Program-made: the position numbers and the translations under genes
Origin: Bufo bufo
Lineage: Eukaryota > Chordata > Amphibia > Anura > Bufonidae
Length of the DNA stretch: 64,000 nt
Assembly: GCF_905171765.1 (NCBI RefSeq)
Contig: NC_053390.1
Span: forward strand, 503,603,336-503,667,335
Direction: 5' to 3'
The notes under the pieces: model-generated
Seen by the model: the letters and a program-made list of their open reading frames with translations, nothing else
What the model was told of the DNA's origin: nothing
Databases searched by the model: none
Part shown: positions 22,241-34,230 of the stretch, piece by piece
Layout: each line of letters begins with the position of its first letter
Position numbering within the stretch: the stretch's first letter is position 1

Positions 22241-22695
22241 TTAAAGGGGTTGTCCATGTTCAGAGCTAAACCCGGACATACCCCCATTTTCTCCCAGGCA
22301 GCCCCCCTGATATTTCATGCTCCAATGCTCTCCTCTCTCACGCAGGGCAAAGGCTTTTTTTGGAGATCCAGTGATGTACTGGGCTCTCCATGGGTAAAGC
22401 TAGGTGGAGGCCTCCGCCTAGCAGTGAGCCCGGTGATGTCACCAGCACAAATGGGCGGGCTTTAGTGCTGTCCTAGCCTGTAAAGCAGCTAGGGCAGCAC
22501 TAAAGTCCACCCCTCAGTGCTGGTGATGTCACCAGCAACACTGTTAGGCGGAAGCCTCCGTCTAGCAGTGTAAAAATATAAACAAACAGCCCTTTCCCTG
22601 CAGGACAAGGAATAGCATCGGAGCATGAAATGCTCTGATGTTCATATCAGGGGGCTGCCTAGGTGAAAATGGGGATATGTCCAGGTTCAGCTATT
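22241..22695. mobile_element. T2-type MITE inserted at TTAA in the first tandem unit
   Basis: It begins TTAAAGGGGTTGTCCATG. Inner inverted arms ACATACCCCCATTTTC / GAAAATGGGGATATGT and GGCAGCCCCCCTGATAT / ATCAGGGGGCTGCC mark a foldback MITE. The second tandem unit has CCATTAAGCTC where this one has CCATTAAAGGGG, so unit 2 is the empty site with TTAA as target. The right terminus is lost, apparently by recombination across GGTTCAGCT. Confidence 0.65.
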
Positions 22696-22844
22696 TTCTT
22701 TAGCTATGTGATTTAACATAAAAATACACAATGAACCTAAAACTCATTTTGACTCTGATGGTGACCAGTGAGGAAAGTCAGACATCAAAGTCAAACATCA
22801 TTTGAACTTTTCTCCTAGCTAGGGTTTAAAAAAAAAAAGTTTTT

Positions 22845-22922
22845 TAAGATTCCTATTGGGTCTTGAACCCAAAGGACAGGTTTATAAACCAAAAGCCTTA
22901 CCATTAAGCTCTAGGTTCAGCT
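22845..22922 (-). other. tRNA-like sequence (probable tRNA-derived repeat)
   Basis: On the minus strand it has AGCTTAATGGTAAGGC resembling a tRNA D arm and box A, GGTTTATAAACC in the anticodon-arm position, and GGGTTCAAGACCC forming a T arm with a TTCAAGA loop (box B-like). CCTA and TAGG could pair as part of an acceptor stem. The D and acceptor stems are imperfect and there is no CCA, so I do not call a functional tRNA. Confidence 0.45.
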
Positions 22923-25515
22923 CTAAGTGTCTGTAGGTTTCTTTCGCTCTGTGAGTTAGCATACAAATACACAGTAACTCTAAAACTTATTTTGATTCGG
23001 ACCAGTGAGGAAAGCCAGACATAATTTGAATTTGTCTCCTAGCTAGAGTTTAAAAATACATAATTTCAACCCCTTCTACCCAAGACCAGTTTTCACCTAA
23101 TCACCTTCCTACCAAGGTATTTTTTTGCAAATCTGACATGTGTCACTTTATGTGGTAATAACCTTGGAATGGTTTTACTTATCTTCTGAGATTGTTTTCT
23201 CATGACACATTGTACTTCATGTTAGCAATAAATTTGAGTCAATATTTATTTCCTTTATTTATTAAAAAAAATCTATATTTACAGAAAATGTGGAAAAATT
23301 AGTAATTTTCTATGGGCAACTAAGCCAGCTCTAATTTACACCAGTTTGATAAATGACCCACTTGTTTTTGTGTTGCCATTTTCTGAAAGCCATATATTTC
23401 ATTATTTTTTTAAAAGTGAGAATAATAAGCAAACAACTCAAAGTTTACAAATAAACACTTCTGACATTTCCCCAAAAAAATCAGTGACCAATCATAGCCA
23501 CCCTTTATTTCAACAACAGTCATAAGCCTTCCATCCATGGAGTCTGTAGTTTCTTAATCTGTCAACGATCATCTTTTTGTGAAGCAGCAACCACAGCCTT
23601 GCAAACGTTGTTCAGAGAGGTGGACTATTTTTCTTCACCTCAAAAAATAAAAAAAAGCCGCCTTCCCCTGATTTTATAATAAAAAATAGAAAAAAGGGAA
23701 AAAACACACGTATTAGGTATCACCGCATTCGTAACGGCCGACTCTATAAATATATCACATGATCCACCCGTCCAATAAACACCATAAAAATAAACTATAA
23801 ACTGTGTAAAAAATAAGCCATTTTTGTCACCTTACATCACAAAAAGTGCAACACCAAGTGATCAAAAAGGCGTATGTCCCACAAAACGTACCAATAAAAC
23901 TGTCACCTCATCCCGCACAAAATGAGATCCTACCTAAGACAATCGGTCAAAAAATAAAAAAAACTATGACTCTCAGACAATGGAGACACTAAAATATGAT
24001 TTTATTTTTTCTTCAAAGCTTCTATTATTGTGTTTAACCCCTTAAGGACTCAGCCCTATTTCACCTTAAGGACTTGGCCATTTTTTGCAAATCTGACCAG
24101 TGTCACTTTAAGTGCTGATAACTTTAAAACGCTTTGACTTATCCAGGCCATTCTGAGATTGTTTTTTCGTCACATATTGTACTTCATGACACTGGTAAAA
24201 TGAAGTAAAAAAAAATCATTTTTATTTATAAAAAAATACCAAATTTACCCAAATCTTTTTTAAAAATGGCAAATTTCCAAGTTTCAATTTCTCTACTTCT
24301 ATAATACATAGTAATACCTCCAAAAATAGTTATTACTTTACATTCCCCATATGTCTACTTCATGTTTGGATCATTTTGGGAATGATATTAGATTTTTTGG
24401 GGATGTTACAAGGCTTAGAAGTTTAGAAGAAAATCTTGAAATTTTTCAGAAATTTTCAAAAACCCAATTTTTTTGTGACCAGTTGAGGTCTGAAGTCACT
24501 TTGTGAGGCTTACATAATAGAAACCACCCAAAAATGACCCCATTCTATAAACTACACCCCTCAAGGTATTCAAAACTGATTTTACAAACTTTGTTAACCC
24601 TTTAGGTGTTCCGCAAGAGTTAATGGCAAATGGTGTTCAAATTTCAGAATTTAGCTTTTTTTGGCAAATTTTCCATTTTAATCCATTTTTTCCAGTAACA
24701 AAGCAAGGGTTAACAGCCAAACAAAATGCTATATTTATTGCCCCGATTCTGTAGTTTGTATAAACACCCCATATGTGGCCGTAAACTACTGCACGGGCAC
24801 ACAGTAGGGCGTAGAGGGAAAGGTGCGCCGTATGGTTTTTAGAAGGCAGATTTTGCTGGACTGGTTTTTTTGACGCCATGTCCCATTTGAAGCCCCCCTG
24901 ATGTACCCCTAGAGTAGAAACTCCATAAAAGTGACCCCATCTAAGAAACTACACCCCTCAAGGTATTCAAAACTGATTTTACAAACTTTGTTAACCCTTT
25001 AGGTGTTGCACAAGATTTAATGGAAAATAGAGATACAATTTCAAAATTTCACTTTTTTGGCAGATTTTCCATTTTAATATTTTTTTTTTCCAGTTACAAA
25101 GCAAGGGTTAACAGCCAAACAAAACTCATTATTTATGGCCCTGATTCTGTAGTTTACAGAAACACCCCATATGTGGTCGTAAACTGCTGTACGGGCACAC
25201 GGCAGGGCGCAGAAGGAAAGGAATGCAATACGGTTTTTGGAAGGCAGATTTTGCTGGACTGTTTTTTTTGACACCATGTCCCATTTGAAGCCCCCCTGAT
25301 GCACCCCTAGAGTAGAAACTCCAAAAAAGTGACCCCATTTTAGAAACTACGGGATAGGGTGGCAGTTTTGTTGGTACTAGTTTAGGGTACATATGATTTT
25401 TGGTTGCTCTATATTACACTTTTTGTGAGGCAAGATAACAAGAAATAGCTTTTTTGGCACCGTTTTTTTTTTGTTATTCACAACATTCATCTGACAGTTT
25501 ATATCATGTGATATT

Positions 25516-26290
25516 TTTATAGAGCAGGTTGTCACAGACGCGGCGATACCTAATATGTATACAATTTCTTTATTTATGTAAGTTTTACACAATGATTTCA
25601 TTTTTGAAACCAAAAAAATCATGTTTTAGTGTTTCCATAGTCTGAGAGCCATAGTTTTTTCAGTTTTTAGGCGATTATCTTAGGTAGGGTCTCATTTTTT
25701 GTGGGATGAGATGACGGTTTGATTTTCAATATTTTGGGGTGCATATGACTTTTTGATCGCTTGCTATTACACTTTTTGTGACATAAGATGACAAAAAATG
25801 GCATTTTTTACACCGTTTTTATTTTTATTTTTTTGCGGTGGTCACCTGAGGGGTTAAGTCATGTGATATTTTTATAGAGCCGGTCGATACGGATGCGGAG
25901 ATACCTAATATGTATATTTTATTTTTATTTATGTAAGTTTTACACAATGATTTCATTTTTTAAACAAAAAAAAAAATCATGTTTTAGTGTTTCCGTAGTC
26001 TAAGAGCCATAGTTTTTTCAGTTTTTGGGCGATTATCTTGGGTAGGATATGATTTTTGCGGGATGAGATGACAGTTTGATTGGTACTATATTGGAGTACA
26101 TGTGACTTTTTTGATCACTTTTATTACCTTTTTTGGGAAGTAAGGTGGGCATAATTTCAATTTTCTCATAGTTTTTATTTTTTTATTTTTATGGCGTTCA
26201 CCATGTGGGGAAAGTAACATGACAGTTTTATAGATCAGGTCGTTACGGACGCGGCGATACCTAATATGTGTAGTGTATTTTATTTTTTTA
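25516..26290 (+). repeat. Tandem ~356-bp modules inside the AT-rich repeat
   Basis: The motif TAGAGC(C/A)GGT(T/C)G...ACG(G/C)A(C/T)GCGG(C/A)GATACCTAATATGT starts at about 25519, 25876 and 26231, spaced 357 and 355 bp. Between the motifs lie AAGTTTTACACAATGAT, TTTTAGTGTTTCC(A/G)TAGTCT and GGGATGAGATGAC(G/A)GTTTGAT in constant order. Confidence 0.75.
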
Positions 26291-26726
26291 TTTTTTATTC
26301 AGTGATAAATGTTTTTTTTTTTATCTTTACTTTTTTCACTTTTTTATTTTACAAATTTTTGACCCAGACCCACTTGGTTCTTGAAGATCCAGTGGGTCTG
26401 ATGTCTGTATAATACAGTACAGTACACTATATAGTCTACTGTACTGTATTTTACTTACACTTTGTCTGAACAGATCTATGCCTTTAGCACAGATCTGTTC
26501 AGCACCATGGACAGCAGGATGCCTGAGAAGGCGTCCTGTTGCCATGGGAACCTTCCCCGTCTGCTCAGTTGTGGCCACAACTTCGCAGATGGGGAAGGGT
26601 AAGGAGGAGGGCTCCCTACCTCTGTGACCCCATCCTGTCTGGAGGCTGCAAAGGCACAGCAGCCCCCCGATGGGAGAGGGAGCTCCCTGACCCTGACAGT
26701 TAACGGACCGCGGTATGGAAAGGGTT

Positions 26727-26799
26727 AAACGGCTGACATCTGCACAGATGTCAGCCGTTTATACCAGAGTGTCAGCAATGTGCTGACACTCTGGTATAA
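26727..26799. repeat. Two adjacent perfect hairpins
   Basis: TAAACGGCTGACATCTG with its inverted partner (26727-26762, 17- to 18-bp arms, loop of about 2 nt) is followed, overlapping by two bases, by TATACCAGAGTGTCAGCA with its partner (26761-26799, 18-bp arms, 3-nt loop). Both stems share GTCAGC/GCTGAC. They lie near the terminus of the forward AT-rich repeat copy and may be its end structure. Confidence 0.7.
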
Positions 26800-28304
26800 C
26801 CACTGGCCACCAACAAATTTTCAAGAGGAGGCGGGCGCCGCCCACAACCCCTCCCTGCACCACCCGCCGGCAAAAAATCATGCAGGGGTGCAGGGGGGTG
26901 AAAAATCAACATTTTGGGCATTTTAAATTTTCTGATCCCCGCGGATAAGAAACTGCAGAAAGCGCAGCAAAAAAGTTGACATATTAGGTATTGCCGCGTC
27001 TGTATCAACCTGCTGTATAAAAATATGACCTAACCCCTCAGGTGAACACCGTAAAAAAAATAAAAAATAAAAATAAAAGCTGTGCCAAAAAACATCTAAC
27101 ATTACATTAAGTGCAACACCAAGCGATCGAAAATGCATATGCCCCCAAAAATAGGACCAATCAAACCATCACCTCATCCCGCAAAAAATGAGATCCTACT
27201 TAAGACAATCGGGCAAAAAATAAAAAAGCTATGGCTCTCAGACTATGGAGACACTAAAATATCTATTTTTTTGTTTCAAAAATGCTATTATTGTGCAATA
27301 AATTAATAAGAAAAAGTATACATATTAGGTATTTCCACGTCCATAACAATCTGCTCTATAAAAATGTCACATGACCAAAACTCTCAGGTGAACGCTGTAA
27401 AAATAATTGAATAAAAACTGTGCCAAAACAACAAATTTTTGGGTCACCTTGAAGCAGTGTAATAATGAATAATCAAAAAATCATATATACCCAAAAATAG
27501 TACCAATAAAAACATTAACTCTTCCTGCAAAAAACAAGCCCCTGCACAGGACGATCGGCAGAAAATGTAAAAAAATATGGCGTTCAGAAAATGGAGACCC
27601 CAAAATATTTTTTTTCAAAAATACTTTATTATGTAAAACTGAAACAAACAAATGAAGAAAGTAGACATATTTGATATCATTGCGTCTGTAACAACATGCT
27701 CTAGAAAAATAGCACATGATCTACCCTGTCAGATGAATGTTGTAAAAAATAAAAACTGTGCCAAAACAGCCATTTTCTGGTTACCTTGCCTCACAAAATA
27801 CTTAATATAGAGCAATTAAAAATCATATGTACCCCAAAATAGTACCAATAAAACTGGCACCTTATCCCCTAGTTTCCAAAATAGGGTCACTTTGTGGGAG
27901 TTTCTACTGTAAGGGTGCATCAGGGGGGCTTCAAATTGGACATGGCATCTAAAAACCAGTCCAGCAAAATCTGCCTTCCAAAAACCATATGGCGCTCTTT
28001 TTCTTCTGCGCACTTCTGTGTGCCCTTACATCAGTTTATGACCACATAAGGGGAGTTTCTGTAAACCGCAGAATCAGGGTAATAAATATTGAGTTTTGTT
28101 TGGCTGTTAACCCTCAATGTGTTAAAGAAAAAATTTATTAAAATTGAAAAATTTACAAAAAAGTGAAATTTTGAAATTTAATCTCCATTTTCCTTTAATT
28201 CTTGTGTAACACCTAAAGGGTTTACAAAATTTGTAAAATCAGTTTTGAGTAACTTGAGGGGTGTAGTTTATAGCCCCACAAAGTGACTTCAGACCTGAAC
28301 TGGA

Positions 28305-28818
28305 TGTCATGGCGTTCACTTCTCCCCACGGCACAGGCAGTGCACTCCCGGCACCATTTCTCAATGTATTCTCTCATCCCGATCCAATAGAACCTCCTGC
28401 GAATAGTGGCCTCAGTTTTCTGCACGCCGAAGTGTCCGGACTGGTTATGATACATCTCCAGCACCAGACTGGCATCTCGACGTGGTATGATGATCTCGTA
28501 TATTCTATCGCAGGACACTGGATCCAGGCTCCTTCTAAGCAACAGGCCTTTTTGAAGGAAGAGTTGGTGGCGATGTCTCCACAGTCTCAATAGCTCTGGG
28601 TCTGCACTCTTCCTGCGGACTCTCTCAGGAGTTCTCCCACTAGTAAGGAAGTCGAGCAGTTCACCGAGGACTCTACTTTCGGACTGGAACTTAATCCACC
28701 TTTCATGTTCACCCCTGGACTCAGGAATATTTGATGAGGAAGAATCAGCAGCTGAGCGATTTTCAGTGCAAACATTATCTTGCTGAGCAAATTTGTTGCA
28801 AAACGCCGGCATCTCCAC
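28305..28818 (-). pseudogene. Gypsy B integrase N-terminus, truncated
   Basis: The HHCC zinc-binding domain is visible: His in MYHNQSGH...GVQKT and the Cys pair in WCRECTACA, with the usual YWIGMREYIEKW between. The catalytic core that should follow is absent, because the sequence runs directly into host repeat. The frame before the domain is an RNase H to integrase spacer. Confidence 0.8.
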
Positions 28819-29405
28819 TTATTCCCAGGCATCTTTTGGTTCCTCTGGGGCTTCTGTAGTGGGAAGCCGGGACAGGGCATCAGCATTATCATTGGAGCGG
28901 CCTGCTCGGTATTTCACAGTGAAGTCATAGTTGGCAAGGCGGGAGGCCCATCTTTGCTCCAACTCCCCTAATTTGGCTGTGTTCAGATGCGCCAGGGGGT
29001 TGTTGTCCGTGAATGCGACAAACGGAGTGGCAGCAAGATTGTCTTTGAACTTTTCATTTACAGCCCACACTAAAGCGAGGAACTCCAGCTTGAAGGAACT
29101 ATAATTCTGATCGTTTTTCTCAGCTCCCCTCAGGGATCTGCTGGCGTAGGCAATCACCCTCTTTGTTGTCCTGCACCTGGGCCAACACGGCTCCCAGGCC
29201 TCTTTTACTGGCATCCGTGTAGAGGTGGAACGGCTTCTGATAATCCGGGTAAACCAGAACAGGGGGTTCAGTTAGCTTCTTCTTTAGGAGCTGGAAGGCA
29301 ATCTCCCGTTCCTCATTCCATTCAACAGGGATAGGAGTCTTTTGACTCTTCTTGGGATGCCCCCTTAGGAGTTCCTGGATCGGATCTGCAATTTGAGCAA
29401 AATGC
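28819..29405 (-). pseudogene. Gypsy B RT C-terminus and RNase H
   Basis: Minus-strand pieces in two frames. PPVLVYPDYQKPFHLYTDAS begins RNase H with its first Asp. KRVIAYASRSL, FLALVWAVNEKF and VAFTDNNPLAHL follow, and YRAGRSNDNADALSRLP ends the domain with the last catalytic Asp. A frameshift lies near 29150. The chromovirus C insertion point (29411) cuts it from the rest of RT at 34775. Confidence 0.82.
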
Positions 29406-29410
29406 GGGAT

Positions 29411-29901
29411 TGTCACGGAACCATGAACCAGACGTACAACAAGAGATAAGTGAAAATAAGAAGGCTTTATTGAAAATAAAGCTGTAAAGCAAAAGTCCAA
29501 ACGGATGGTGAAACCGAGCAGAGTCTTTGCGAAGCCAGAGGTCAGGAACCAGAAGGGTAGTCAGACGAAGCCAGGATCAGGAACCAGCAGGGTAGTCAGA
29601 CGAAGCCAGGATCAGGAACCAGCAGGGTAGTCAGACGAAGCCAGGATCAGGAACCAGCAGGGTAGTCAGACGAAGCCAGGATCAGGAACCAGAAGCAGCA
29701 GCAGTCTTAGAAGCATGTGAACACAAGAGGACCAAGCAAGGAACTGAAGCCACAGACCTCCTATATATATGAGCTAGGCATCCAGCTCCTCCCAGGGGAA
29801 GGAGGAGCCGCAGGGTGGAAGGCTACAAGAAACCCAGAAACCAAGATGGCCGCCAGCACATGTCAAACGAAGGAGAGCAGCAAGCAGGTAAGACCATGAC
29901 A
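29411..29901 (-). mobile_element. 3' LTR of chromovirus C
   Basis: 491 bp. It contains four tandem 35-bp units (GGTAGTCAGACGAAGCCAGG...) at about 29560-29690. On the minus strand a TATATATA box (29770-29762) lies about 32 bp before the predicted start of transcription near 29738. The purine tract for plus-strand priming (minus strand GAGGGGGAGGTAC, 29914-29902) abuts its inner edge. Confidence 0.93.
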
Positions 29902-29912
29902 GTACCTCCCCC

Positions 29913-32900
29913 TCAAGGGCCCCTCCTCCGCGGAGCACAAAACGGTTTCTGAGGGAAGCGTGCGTGGAAGGCTCGGAGCAAGGCAGGAGCATGGACATCT
30001 GCGGAGGGAACCCAGGAACGCTCCTCTGGACCATAACCACGCCAATGGACCAAAAACTGCAACCGACCGCGGACCAGGCGTGAGTCCAGGATATTGCTCA
30101 CCTCATATTCCTCACGATTGCCCACTTGGACCGGACGAGGCCGAGGAACCGAGGAAGTGAAACGATTACACACCAGTGGCATTAACAGGGAGACATGAAA
30201 CACGTTGGAGATCCGCATGCCAGGAGGAAGCGCAAGGGCATAGGCTACCGGGTTTACCCTGCGAAGCACTCGGAAGGGACCAACAAAGCGAGGCGCCAGC
30301 TTGGGAGTGGGCACTCGAAGGTTGAGGTTGCGGGTGGACAACCATACACGGTCTCCGACCTGGTAGAAAGGAGCAGGCGCTCGTCTGCGATCAGCCTGGA
30401 GTCTCTGGCGCTGCGCAGAGACCTCAAGGGACTTCTGGATCTGTACCCAAGAAGCACGTAGGACGGAAAGGTGATCCTCCACAGCCGGAATATCCTGGGG
30501 AGAGAATACCTCTGGTAACACGGCAGGTTGGAACCCATAATTGGCCATGAAGGGAGACGTCCCAGAGGAAGAGTTCACCGCCGTGTTCCTGGCAAACTCA
30601 GCCCAAGGCAGGAGGTCAACCCAATTGTCTTGGTGATCGAAGACATAGCAACGAAGGAATTGCTCCAAGGCCTGATTGGATCGTTCTGCGGCCCCATTGG
30701 ACTGAGGGTGGTAGGCCGAGGAGAAGGAGAGATGAATCCCCAACTGGGAGCAAAAGGCGCGCCAGAACCTGGACACAAACTGACTCCCCCGATCCGAACA
30801 CAATCTCCTTAGGCAAACCGTGCAACCGGAAGACCTCCCTGGCAAAAATCGTGGCCAACTCTTGTGCAGAGGGTAACTTCTTGAGAGGAACACAGTGGCA
30901 CATTTTGGAAAACCGATCCACAATCATGAGAATGACCGTATGGCCTCGGGATGCAGGGAGGTCCACAATGAAATCCATCCCCAGGTGTGACCATGGGCGC
31001 TCCCCGGTGGCTATGGGTTGCAGAAGGCCCAACGGAAGGTGCCGAGGGGACTTACTCTGGCACAAACTGAGCATGCCGCTACATATGCGGCGATGTCGGA
31101 ACGTAGGGAAGGCCACCAGAACAGACGTGAAACAGCCCAGGACAGCTGATTCTTTCCAGGATGCCCCGCGGTCTTGGAGTTATGGTAGGTTCGCAACAAC
31201 CGAGTGCGCAACTCCTCAGGCACAAAACATCTGCCGTTGGGTCTCCCAGAGGGAGCACCAGATTGAGCCGCCAAAATCTGCTCACCCAGGGGAGAGGTCA
31301 GGCTGGTGCGAATGGCGGCCAGGATCTGATTCGGAGGTATGACCGAAGTCGGAATCGACTCCTCCCTGGACAGCTCGGAGTACTGCCGTGATAAGGCATC
31401 CGCCCTGATGTTCTTGGAACCGGGTAGGTAGGAGACCACGTAATTAAAACGTGACAAGAACAGAGCCCATCTGGCCTGACGTGGTGTCAATCTCTTGGCC
31501 TCAGAAAGGTAGGTCAGATTCTTGTGGTCCGTCAGGATGAGAACCGGAACCACCGAACCCTCGAGCAAGTGCCTCCATTCTTTAAGGGCCTGCACGATGG
31601 CCAATAACTCCCTGTCACCAATCTGATAGTTGCACTCCGCGGAAGACAGTTTCCGGGAGTAAAACCCACAAGGAAGCAGAGGACCCTCTGGTGTTCTACG
31701 CTGAGACAGAAGGGCGCCTACTCCCGTCTCAGACGCGTCCACCTCGAGGACAAAGGGCAACCCAGGGTTGGGATGCGACAGAATCGGAGCCGACACAAAG
31801 GCGGACTTTAGGGCCTCAAAAGCTCGGATGGCCTCGAGCGGCCAGACCTGGGAATTACTGCCCTTCCTGGTCAGATCCGTGAGAGGCTTGGCCAGCATGG
31901 AAAAGTCCCTGATGAACTTCCGATAATAATTGGCGAAGCCCAAAAAGCGCTGCAGGGAACGAAGACCACTGGGCTGGGGCCACTGTAAGACAGCCGAAAC
32001 CTTCTCAGGATCCATGGAGAACCCCTCAGCGGAAATGATGTAACCTAAGAAGGTTACCTGGGATCGGTGAAATTCGCATTTCTCAAGCTTACCGAACAGC
32101 TTGTTCTCTCGTAACCGTTGCAACACTCGTCTGACATCCAGAATGTGGGCCTCCATGGATTCAGACTATACCAAGATGTCATCCAAATAGACTACCACAC
32201 ACTGCTGCAACAGGTCACGGAAAACATCGTTGATGAATTCCTGAAAGACTGCGGGCGCATTGCACAACCAAGGATTCGTAATGACCGGTCCTGGTGTTAA
32301 ACGCGGTCTTCCACTCATCGCCCGCCTTGATCCTTACCAGGTTATATGCCGCCCTCAGGTCGAGTTTGGTAAAGACCGTGGCCCCTTTAAGGCGATCGAA
32401 CAGCTCGGAAATCAAGGGTATCGGGTAAGCGTTCTTGATCGTGATGCGATTGAGACCCCTGTAATCGATGCAAGGCTTCAACTCACCGCCCTTCTTTTTC
32501 ACAAAGAAAAATCCAGCCCCTGCCGGGGACGAAGATTTGCGAATGTGTCCGCGTGAAAGCGCCTCCCTCACGTACTCCTCCATGGCCTCATTCTCCGCTA
32601 CCGACAGTGGATAGACTTTGCCACGAGGAGGAACGGCACCAGATTGTAACTCTATGGCACAATCGTATGGGCGGTGCGGAGGTAGGGCAACCGCGCGCAC
32701 CTTATCGAATACATCCCGGTACTCCTCGTATTCAGGAGGCAACAGAGAGTCCGAGGAAGTACACAGCAACTTGACAGACCCATGGATGCAACTAGCCCCA
32801 CACTGCGGTGACCACGAGAGGATCTCGACCGATCTCCAATCGAAAGTCGGATTATGCTTCTGGAGCCAGGGGTACCCCAAGACCACCGAGTAGTGTGGAG

Positions 32901-34230
32901 ACGAAATAACCTGGAGGCAGACCGACTCTCTGTGAGCGGCACCAATGGCTATCCCCACTGGAAGGGTCTCATGAGTCACGTGTGGCGGCAGAAGGGGTCT
33001 GCCGTCTATCGCCTCAAGAGCCAGTGGGGAACCTCGAGCCTGCAGAGGAATGGAATTGGCGGCAGCGAACACACTATCAATGAACAAACCACCAGCACCA
33101 GAGTCCACCAACGCCTGGGTCGTCACCGAGCCCCCGACCCAGGAGAGGACAACAGTGATCAGTGGTTTGTCAACACGGGAAACCGGGGACGAGGAGACTC
33201 CACCCAAGATCTGCCCCCGACAGGATCTCAGGGTACGAGCGTTTCCCGGACGGTTCGGACATGCCAACCGAAAATGCCCACCGAGACCACAGTACATGCA
33301 TCGGCCCTCGCATCTCCGGAGTGCTCTCTCCCCCTCGGACAGGCGAGCAAACCCCAGCTGCATGGGTTCACCCCCAGACAAGTCATCCCCAGGAGGCGTG
33401 GGAGGAGAGGGAGGCACGGGTGGGACAGCAAACGTAGGCACCAATCTGTTAGAAGACCTCCGCAGGTTCTCCTTAAAGGAAGGTCTCTCCCTGAGTCTGG
33501 TGTCAATCAAAATCAGGAAAGAAATAAGAGACTCGAGCTCAACTGGTAGGTCCTTAGCTGCAACCTCATCCTTCAAGGCATCCGAGAGACCATGAGAGAA
33601 AGCAGCGACCAGAGCCTCATTATTCCAGCCCACCTCTGCTGCCGGGGTACGAAACTTAATGGCGTATTCAGCTACGGATCGTGAACCCTGTCTGATGGAC
33701 ATAAGGAGCTTCGCAGCAGAGGCAGCACGAGCCGGCACATCGAATACCTTCCGAAGAGAAGCAACAAAACCGGAAAACTCGGCAACCACCGGATTGTTGT
33801 TCTCCCATAAAGGGCTGGCCCAGGCCAAGGCCTTGTCCGAGAGCAGCGAGATCAAGAAGCCCACCTTTGATCTCTCAGTAGGAAAGGCATGTGGCAGCAA
33901 CTCGAAATAAATGCCCACCTGGTTAAGGAAACCTCGGCACTGAGTTGGCTCTCCCCCAAAGCGCTGTGGAAGAGGGGCAGAACCGGTCATACCCCGAAAC
34001 ACCGCAGGCGCAACAACAGGTGTCGGGGTAGACTCTGGCGCAACAACCGGAGCGGCAGTAGGAGCGAGCCCAGGAGCGACAACCGACCCATCGGCAACGG
34101 GAGCGAAATGAGCCGTGCGTTCAAGCAGGGTTTGCAACGCCACAGCGAACCGACCCAACAGGTGATCCTGCTAATCAAGTCTGGCAACCAGCGTGGGTAG
34201 CGAGGATGGCCCTGTACCGTCAGAATTCAT
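29913..34230 (-). pseudogene. Chromovirus C gag-pol polyprotein, broken
   Basis: The Met at 34230 begins MNSDGTGPSSLPTL; a TAG follows at 34173-34171. One frame (34158-32215) then runs through capsid, a [14 protein letters not shown] zinc knuckle, protease ([13 protein letters not shown]) and the start of RT ([15 protein letters not shown]), with gag and pol fused. A frameshift at about 32270 and a TAG right after the catalytic VVYLDDILV (about 32185) interrupt RT. RNase H (LEVDASETGVGALLS) and the integrase zinc domain lie in 32156-31011. Frameshifts near 31010 and 30830 split the integrase core, whose DRGSQF and HPQSNGAAER motifs are intact. It ends with a GPF module and a chromodomain (LQFLVHWRGYGPEERSWVP), which would direct integration to marked chromatin. 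Confidence 0.92.

Larger units (their letters stand above)
22100..23060. repeat. Tandem ~237-bp units with tRNA-like core
   Basis: Three starts of the same unit occur: GAAAAGTCAGACATTAAA (22111), GGAAAGTCAGACATCAAA (about 22771) and GGAAAGCCAGACATAATT (about 23008), each followed by TTTGAA(T/C)TTGTCTCCTAGCTAG. The second and third starts are 237 bp apart. The first unit is lengthened by a MITE. The third is cut short by the AT-rich repeat. The middle of the complete unit resembles a tRNA on the minus strand. Confidence 0.65.
23065..28303. repeat. Large AT-rich modular repeat region, both orientations
   Basis: At least three copies of the family seen at 1-7508. About 23065-23640 is a forward head fragment and 23660-24030 a reverse module. 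From TTAACCCCTTAAGGACTC at 24035 to about 26725 is a forward copy with duplicated GTTACAAAGCAAGGGTTAA blocks at 24697 and 25095. From about 26880 to 28303 is a reverse copy with module motifs near 26980, 27320 and 27670. No protein-coding frame is credible. The reverse copy is broken at 28303 and resumes at 44695. Confidence 0.65.

Noticed and set aside
22845..22922. Functional tRNA gene
   Set aside because: Stems are imperfect and the other units do not keep them; described as tRNA-like only.
25020..25392. Overlapping open frames on both strands
   Set aside because: The same repeat blocks give similar frames at 1489, 2506 and 24637; they follow the repeat and not a gene.
29560..29690. Regular 35-bp repeats that look array-like (also 34390-34560)
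   Set aside because: They are contiguous minisatellite units inside an LTR, with no spacers and no cas genes; not a CRISPR array.
32854..33595. 231- and 181-codon plus-strand frames
   Set aside because: Antisense shadows of the GC-rich gag region of chromovirus C.
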